Assembly: GCA_963676075.2 (NCBI GenBank)
Contig: CAXXNZ010000019.1
Coordinates: 1 to 64,000 of the forward strand
Origin: JAHJQZ01 sp963676075
GTDB taxonomy: Bacteria; Pseudomonadota; Alphaproteobacteria; Rhizobiales; Devosiaceae
Direction: 5' to 3'
DNA: 64,000 bases
Translations under genes and position numbers: made by a program
In this document: in pieces, positions 59,079 to 64,000 of the stretch
Position numbering within the stretch: the stretch's first letter is position 1
Layout: each line of letters starts with the position of its first letter
The notes under the pieces: model-generated
What the model saw: the letters and a program-made list of their open reading frames with translations, nothing else
The model's database searches: none
Told to the model about the DNA's origin: nothing

Positions 59079-61046
59079 ATGAATCACATTCAGCGAATCA
59101 TTGACTTCTTCAGTCTTCCTGAGGGCAAACCTGAGCTGGTGACAGCCCAGATACGGGCGATCTCCCGCAAGGTGCCGCTGATGTATGTGATAATCATCAT
59201 CGGAGTCATCGGGCTGTCGTATACGCATTTGCCTTATGCGCCGGAATGGCTGACCCTTTACCTGCCTGCCGTCATCATTGCGATCAGCTCCATCCGGCTC
59301 ATGACCTACTGGCGCGTCGGCCATACGGATCTCGATCCGACCGAGGCGCGCGAGCGGCTGAAGACCGCAGTGTTTATGTCGCTGGCGCTTTCGCTTGCCT
59401 TCGTGTCCTGGGCTCTGTCTTTGACGCATTACGGCACGGGCTTCACGCAGGGGCAGATCATCTTCCTCATCGTCGGTATCGCCATTGGCAACGCCGCCAG
59501 CGTCATGCATGTGCGCGCCGCCTTCGCCGCAATGATGATCGGCATGCTGGTTCCGCTGCTTTTCTACCTGGGGCTGAGCGGCAATGTCGTCTACGTCGTC
59601 ACGGCCATTATCGTGGCTGGTGTGGCCCTGGCGATTTCGGCGGTTCTGCTCGATTCCTCGCGCGATTTCGAAAGGCTGATCGAGTCGAGCGTCAACCTCG
59701 AGAAGGAAAGGATGGCGGCGTATGAACTGAGCATCGCCAATCTCGAACTGGCGACGGTCGACCAATTGACCGGACTGCGCAACCGCCGTGGCTTCTTTCA
59801 GGCTCTCGATCAGGCCATCCTCGAGGACAAAAGCAGCAATACCATCGGCGTTGGACTGCTCGATATCGACGGCTTCAAGCCGATCAACGACATCTACGGT
59901 CACCCGGCGGGCGACCAAGTGTTGCAGGAGGTCGGGCGGCGCCTCAACACACTCGGCGCTGACGTCATCGTCGGGCGGCTGGGCGGCGACGAGTTCGGAA
60001 TGATTTTTATCGGGCATGGCGACGAACTCCAGCTGAAGGCGCGCGGCGAAATGATCTGCGAACTCATGCGCGTGCCGTTCCGCATGGAGTCCTTCTCCGC
60101 CCAGATGTCTGGCTCGGTCGGTCTGACGGCGTCGTGTCCGGAGTGTCAGAGTTCCGAAAAACTCATCAAGCGCGCCGATCATGCGCTTTATCACGCCAAG
60201 CGCCACGCCAGCGGTTCGGTGGTGCTGTTCTCGCAAGAGCACGCCGACCAGATTCGCAAGAGCCTCGGCGTCGAGCGCCGGCTGCGCGATGCCAATCTCG
60301 AAGAGGAAATCTCGCTCGCCTACCAGCTGGTCTACGATGTGGCGACGGACACGGTCACCGGGGTCGAGGCGCTGGCGCGCTGGGAAAGCCCGATCGTCGG
60401 TGCGGTGCCGCCGGACGTGTTCATCCGCTCCGCCGAGCGCTCGGGCCAGATCGGTCGGCTGACCGAGGTATTGTTCACCAAGTTGCTGAACGAGACTGCC
60501 GATTGGCCCGAGAACGTCTTCGTGTCGTTCAACCTATCGGCGCATGACGTGTGCGCGCCCGCGCGCATTCTCAAGCTGATCTCCATCGCCGACCGCAAGG
60601 GTATCGATCCCAAACGCCTGACCTTCGAGATCACTGAAACGGCGGTGATGCATGATTTCGAGCGGGCGCAGGAGTCGCTGAGACTGTTGAAGCGTTTCGG
60701 CGCCCGTATTGCGCTCGATGATTTCGGCACCGGCCAGTCGAGCCTCAGCTACGTGCACACCCTGCCGCTCGATCGGATCAAGGTCGACCGCAGCTTCGTC
60801 GACGGTATCGAGCACAATACGGTGACCCAGGCGGTTGTCAGGACCATAATCGATCTTTCCATGCATCTCGAACTTGATTGCATCATCGAGGGGGTGGAGA
60901 CCGAAGGGCAGCTCGAAGCGCTGCAGGAGATGGGCTGCACCGCCTTCCAGGGCTATCTGTTCAGCAGGCCGCTCACCGGCGTGGCGATGCGGCGCTATCT
61001 GGTCGCCGACCAGCAAAAGCATCTGGCCGAGGAAAAGCGCGCCTGA
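59079..61046 (+). CDS. Membrane GGDEF-EAL protein (pair member 2)
   Basis: A 655-residue paralogue of the 55672 gene with the same plan: N-terminal IDFFSLPEGKPELVTAQIRAISRKVPLMYV (against NIPEGKPELVAAQLRSLSQKVPYMYA), about six TMs, GGDEF at residues 302-306 (RLGGDEFGMIF), EAL domain with GVEALARWESP, FNLSAHDV, FEITETAVM, ALDDFGTGQSSLSYV, IKVDRS, EGVETEGQ. All phosphodiesterase residues are present. The start MNHIQRIIDFF was chosen over 59043 by comparison with the paralogue. Confidence 0.92.
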   Translation: MNHIQRIIDFFSLPEGKPELVTAQIRAISRKVPLMYVIIIIGVIGLSYTHLPYAPEWLTLYLPAVIIAISSIRLMTYWRVGHTDLDPTEARERLKTAVFMSLALSLAFVSWALSLTHYGTGFTQGQIIFLIVGIAIGNAASVMHVRAAFAAMMIGMLVPLLFYLGLSGNVVYVVTAIIVAGVALAISAVLLDSSRDFERLIESSVNLEKERMAAYELSIANLELATVDQLTGLRNRRGFFQALDQAILEDKSSNTIGVGLLDIDGFKPINDIYGHPAGDQVLQEVGRRLNTLGADVIVGRLGGDEFGMIFIGHGDELQLKARGEMICELMRVPFRMESFSAQMSGSVGLTASCPECQSSEKLIKRADHALYHAKRHASGSVVLFSQEHADQIRKSLGVERRLRDANLEEEISLAYQLVYDVATDTVTGVEALARWESPIVGAVPPDVFIRSAERSGQIGRLTEVLFTKLLNETADWPENVFVSFNLSAHDVCAPARILKLISIADRKGIDPKRLTFEITETAVMHDFERAQESLRLLKRFGARIALDDFGTGQSSLSYVHTLPLDRIKVDRSFVDGIEHNTVTQAVVRTIIDLSMHLELDCIIEGVETEGQLEALQEMGCTAFQGYLFSRPLTGVAMRRYLVADQQKHLAEEKRA

Positions 61047-61253
61047 GAGCTGACTCGGGCGTGCCAGACCATTTTCGTCCGTCACGGGCGAGGTTACCGG
61101 CACCGACAGTTGCGCCTGAAACTGCCGGGGCAGGGACAATCACAACCAGGCGATACGGACCGTGGCGGCAGTTTCAGGGCTTGAAGGCTCGTGCTGTGGC
61201 GCTTATTTCGAAAGACCGGCCCGCCTTTGCACTTATTCAAAGAGATCAATGTC

Positions 61254-62129
61254 ATGACCGAACAGACGGAATACGTCCCCCCCAAGGTCTGGACGTGGGA
61301 ACAGCCCAACGGCGGCGCGTTCGCCAGCACTAACCGCCCGATTGCCGGGGCGACGCACGACCAGGACCTGCCGCGCGGCAAGCACCCGCTGCAGCTTCAT
61401 TCGCTGGCGACGCCGAACGGCCAGAAGGTCACCATCATGCTCGAAGAGCTTTTGGCAGCCGGCCATGATGCCGAATACGACGCCTGGCTTATCAACATCG
61501 GCAAGGGCGACCAGTTCGGCTCCGGATTTGCCGCCATCAACCCCAATTCCAAGATCCCGGCGATGGTCGATTTCGGCGCCGACCCGGCGATCCGCCTGTT
61601 CGAAAGCGGTTCGATCCTTTTGTATCTCGCCGAGAAGTTCGGCGCCTTCCTGCCCAAGGATCCGGCCGGTCGCGCCGAGACGCTCAACTGGCTGTTCTGG
61701 CAGATGGGCAGCGCGCCCTATATCGGCGGCGGCTTCGGGCATTTTTACGCCTATGCGCCGACCAAGCAGGAATATCCGATCAACCGCTTCACCATGGAAG
61801 CCAAGCGTCTGCTCGATGTGCTCAATCGTCGTCTGGAAGAATCCCGGTTCCTTGGCGGTGACGAGTACACCATCGCCGACATCGCCAATTTCCCCTGGTA
61901 CGGCGGACTGGTGCTCGGGCGCGCTTACGATGCCGCCGAGTTCCTGGACGTGAAAAGCTATGAGCACGTCATCCGCTGGGCCAAGGAAATCGACGCTCGC
62001 GAACCGGTCAAGCGTGGCCGGTGCGTCAATGTCGGCAATGGTCCCGAGGACGAGCAGTTGCACGAGCGTCATTCGGCGGCGGACATCGATCCGGTGCTGG
62101 CAAAGCGCAAGGCGTCGGGTACCGTGTGA
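61254..62129 (+). CDS. yghU: Glutathione/disulfide oxidoreductase of the YghU type
   Basis: A 291-residue Nu-class glutathione transferase. The N-terminal extension YVPPKVWTWEQPNGGAFAS leads into a thioredoxin-like domain (LHSLATPNGQKVTIMLEELL, INIGKGDQFGSGFAAINPNSKIPAMVD, FESGSILLYLAEKF) and a C-terminal helical domain (INRFTMEAKRLLDVLNRRLEE, YTIADIANFPWYGGLV). It uses two glutathiones per monomer to reduce disulfides and peroxides. The start 61254 matches the family; the longer frame from 61191 is unsupported. It fits the redox theme of the window. Confidence 0.93.
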   Translation: MTEQTEYVPPKVWTWEQPNGGAFASTNRPIAGATHDQDLPRGKHPLQLHSLATPNGQKVTIMLEELLAAGHDAEYDAWLINIGKGDQFGSGFAAINPNSKIPAMVDFGADPAIRLFESGSILLYLAEKFGAFLPKDPAGRAETLNWLFWQMGSAPYIGGGFGHFYAYAPTKQEYPINRFTMEAKRLLDVLNRRLEESRFLGGDEYTIADIANFPWYGGLVLGRAYDAAEFLDVKSYEHVIRWAKEIDAREPVKRGRCVNVGNGPEDEQLHERHSAADIDPVLAKRKASGTV

Positions 62130-62159
62130 CCCCATTCCATCTTTCGCCTGGGGGTTGTC

Positions 62160-62768
62160 TCAATCCTGATCGAAGATCGACAGATTGTCGGTTCCGGACA
62201 TGTAGAACAGGACGTCCCAGGCGATATAGACCACTGCGGCGAGCAGCAGAACGGTCAGCAAGCCGATGATGATGTTGGAGCGTCTCAGCTTGTGCGGCGG
62301 CGGGGCAATTGTCTGCTCGGGCGCCGTGCTTGCCTCGTCCTCGGGCGCGGCATCGGTCGCGTCCGCCTGTTCCTTCGCCGGCGGTACATAGGTCGAAAAG
62401 ACCGGGCGATAGGATCCGCGCACCAGAATGATCCTTACCGGTACGCTTGCGGGCGCCTCTTCGTAAAACGCCGCGAGCGCCTTGCGCAGGCGGGTCGCCA
62501 TGACGCGGATCACCGGATCCTTGGACGGATCGAAGCTTTCCGGACGCCCGAGAGCATCGACGGCGACCGAATAGGCCTTGATGAAAGAGCCTCGCCCGGC
62601 CAGTTCTTCGCTGACGACATAGGACAGGAAGGCGCAAAGCTGTGGCGATGAGCGGAAGGAGGGGTGATCGAGTATCGTGTCCAGCGAGGCAACTATGTCA
62701 GCGAAACTTGCATCCGAACCGACTGGAACAGAAAGATTAGTGGTTGCGCTGTCTGCAAGCTCGCCCAG
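62160..62768 (-). CDS. Regulatory N-terminal-like domain with C-terminal membrane anchor; start unusual
   Basis: The frame holds SFADIVASLDTILDHPSFRSS, LCAFLSYVVSEELAGRGSFI, KAYSVAVDALGRPESFDP and DPVIRVMATRLRKALAAFYE, the domain seen at the N-terminus of many alphaproteobacterial adenylate-cyclase-like and TolB-linked regulators. A linker (EQADATDAAPEDEAS...) and one TM helix (IIIGLLTVLLLAAVVYIAWDVLFYM) follow. Two stop codons lie upstream (TAATAA), and between them and the domain there is no ATG, GTG or TTG. A CTG at 62768 has GGGAG seven bases before it and would give 202 residues; ATA 62771 is less likely. An ATG start at 62513 would cut the domain. So either a rare start or a mutated one. 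Confidence 0.6.
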   Translation of the reverse strand: MGELADSATTNLSVPVGSDASFADIVASLDTILDHPSFRSSPQLCAFLSYVVSEELAGRGSFIKAYSVAVDALGRPESFDPSKDPVIRVMATRLRKALAAFYEEAPASVPVRIILVRGSYRPVFSTYVPPAKEQADATDAAPEDEASTAPEQTIAPPPHKLRRSNIIIGLLTVLLLAAVVYIAWDVLFYMSGTDNLSIFDQD

Positions 62769-63072
62769 TATTGTTCTCCCGCTCAGAACATCGGACTTTT
62801 CTTATTATGCAATAATGGAAAGAGTACGGCACGTTGCTGGTTTGGCAAAATGGAAATTCGATTTTATGACCAAAATTCACAACAATTACAGGAAAAATTT
62901 GCTACGCCGGGTCGCATGACTTGCTGCCGAAATCCCTGGCACGCGGTGTGCGAGGGCGGTGCACACCATGAGACAGGTCGACAAAATAGCCCATTTTGAC
63001 GGCACCGCGCCAATGCTTGCCGCGGGTCAGGTCAAGAGGGATTGGGGCCTCGGTGACCTTGAACCGACCCGT
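62769..63072. other. AT-rich intergenic gap
   Basis: About 300 bases, AT-rich at 62790-62900. It holds the promoter of the 62160-62768 gene and the region past the cyclopropane synthase stop. No gene, and no clear terminator. Confidence 0.45.
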
Positions 63073-64000
63073 CTAGCGCTGGGTTACATAGCCGTCCGGC
63101 ATGCCGACGCCGGCTGGTGACAAAACGAATTGCCAGACATGAATGGCGCGGGCGCGGAAGCCGCCGGCGCAGCAGAGCAGATAATATTCCCACATGCGCT
63201 TGAAGCGACGGCCTTGATCGGTGTTGGGTTCGGGCCATTTCGCCTGAAAATTCTCGTTCCAGGCCATGAGCGTCTTGTCGTAGTGCGGGCCGATATTGTG
63301 CAGGTCGACGACATCCCACAGGCCTTCTAGCGCGCCGCCGATCTGTTGCAGCGAGGGGATGACCCCACCGGGGAAAATGTACTTGTCGAGCCATGCGTCA
63401 ATGGTGGGCTGGGTTTCGCTCGACCCGATCGTATGCAGACAGAACAGGCCATCGTCCTTGATGACCGAGCGGGCCTTCTTGAAATAGGCCTCGAAGTTCT
63501 TGTGTCCGACATGCTCGAACATGCCCATTGAGACGATCTTGTCGGCCTTGCCGTCGAAATCGCGGTAGTCCTTGACCTGGAATTCGACGTCGAGGTCCTT
63601 GTAGCGTTCGCGTCCAAAGGCGGCCTGATCGGGTGAAACGGTGACGCCGATGCAGGAAGCGCCATATTTTTCGGCGGCAAAGCCCATGAAGGCGCCCCAG
63701 CCGCAGCCGATGTCCCAGACCCGTTCGCCTTTTTTCAAACCGACCTTGCGGCAGATGAGGTCGAGCTTTGCCTCCTGCGCCTGGTCGACATTTTCGACAC
63801 CGTCGGTCCAGTAGCCACAGGATCCGGTCATGCGGTCGTCGAGCGAGGCGCGATAGGCGTCCGTCTCGTTATAGTGCATCTGGGCGACGCGCTGGGCGCG
63901 CGCCTTGGTCTGCATGTTGAGGAAACGCGCCTGGACGATCTGCCAGATCAGGTTCATCGTGACCGGGATCTTGGACTGCAGGCGGGCACCGACAACGCGG
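63073..64000 (-). CDS. cfa: Cyclopropane-fatty-acyl-phospholipid synthase (5' end beyond window)
   Basis: At least 309 residues in frame to the right edge. The reading RVVGARLQSKIPVTMNLIWQ continues before the Met at 63957, so the start is outside the window. Motifs: QMHYNETDAYRASLDDRMTGSCGYW, the SAM loop WDIGCGWGAFMGFAAEKYGA, GVTVSPDQAAFGRER, SMGMFEHVGHKNF (bicarbonate/catalytic region), and YIFPGGVIPSL. It adds a methylene bridge to unsaturated membrane lipids using SAM, which stabilises membranes in stationary phase or acid. The C-terminal domain is complete (ending DGYVTQR). Confidence 0.93.
   Translation of the reverse strand, partial: RVVGARLQSKIPVTMNLIWQIVQARFLNMQTKARAQRVAQMHYNETDAYRASLDDRMTGSCGYWTDGVENVDQAQEAKLDLICRKVGLKKGERVWDIGCGWGAFMGFAAEKYGASCIGVTVSPDQAAFGRERYKDLDVEFQVKDYRDFDGKADKIVSMGMFEHVGHKNFEAYFKKARSVIKDDGLFCLHTIGSSETQPTIDAWLDKYIFPGGVIPSLQQIGGALEGLWDVVDLHNIGPHYDKTLMAWNENFQAKWPEPNTDQGRRFKRMWEYYLLCCAGGFRARAIHVWQFVLSPAGVGMPDGYVTQR

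Noticed and set aside
1..64000. CRISPR array, tRNA/rRNA genes, transposases, integrases, prophage
   Set aside because: I looked for regularly spaced repeats, tRNA-like folds with CCA-type ends, DDE/tyrosine-recombinase motifs and phage structural genes and found none.

Overview
The window is a 64-kb, high-GC, gene-dense chromosomal segment from an alphaproteobacterium, most likely of the Hyphomicrobiales (Rhizobiales). The main clues are a LysR regulator of the LsrB/VtlR type next to thioredoxin reductase, small RNAs with CCUCCUCCC-type loops, a free-standing AICAR-transformylase-like gene behind a ZTP riboswitch, and the palindromic CTAGAGC-ended intergenic elements common in this order. A Devosiaceae-like genus is possible, but I cannot fix the genus from sequence alone. 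No rRNA, tRNA, CRISPR array, complete IS element or prophage was seen.

Layout. 1-10 kb: an EamA exporter (cut by the window edge), a frameshifted cysteine-desulfurase-like aminotransferase, a PAN/Apple secreted protein, a Spy/CpxP-like protein, two tandem CBS proteins, aspartate aminotransferase, and two tandem membrane diguanylate cyclases. 10-15 kb: MsrP, then a 1.6-kb 'empty' stretch that carries two minus-strand small RNAs full of anti-Shine-Dalgarno loops, then the LsrB/VtlR-like regulator and trxB. 15-25.5 kb: RTX protein, a decayed copy of a ZTP riboswitch plus purH-like gene, a GT51-like protein, a low-GC PD-(D/E)XK-like gene, HigBA, a nucleotidyltransferase-like gene, GH67 alpha-glucuronidase, and the intact ZTP riboswitch plus purH-like gene. 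25.6-31.7 kb: MscS channel, epimerase, secreted hydrolase, GNAT, frameshifted DUF3088, greA, TetR, and a dead SnoaL-like gene. 32-39 kb: tryptophanase, AraC regulator, and a TetR regulator divergent from an SDR-SDR-aldo/keto reductase operon with two clear operators. 39-49 kb: cspA, methyltransferase, threonine aldolase, a PAS-GGDEF protein, CatB-like acetyltransferase, ArsN2-like GNAT, and carB. 49-64 kb: aldo/keto reductase, three GGDEF-EAL proteins, GNAT, ABC exporter, rRNA methyltransferase, YghU, a small membrane protein, and a cyclopropane-fatty-acid synthase (cut by the window edge).

Themes. (1) Cyclic-di-GMP: six GGDEF proteins, three of them also with EAL, in 64 kb. (2) Redox stress: LsrB-like regulator, trxB, MsrP, YghU, aldo/keto reductases. 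(3) RNA-based control: one ZTP riboswitch whose likely expression platform hides the purH ribosome binding site, one decayed riboswitch copy, and two anti-SD small RNAs beside lsrB that share palindromic upstream sites with the lsrB-trxB gap. (4) A recurring scar: short copies of the 3' ends of greA, an aldo/keto reductase gene, tnaA and perhaps trxB lie at a distance from the intact gene, usually with accessory genes in between. I regard (3) and (4) as the most interesting parts of the window.
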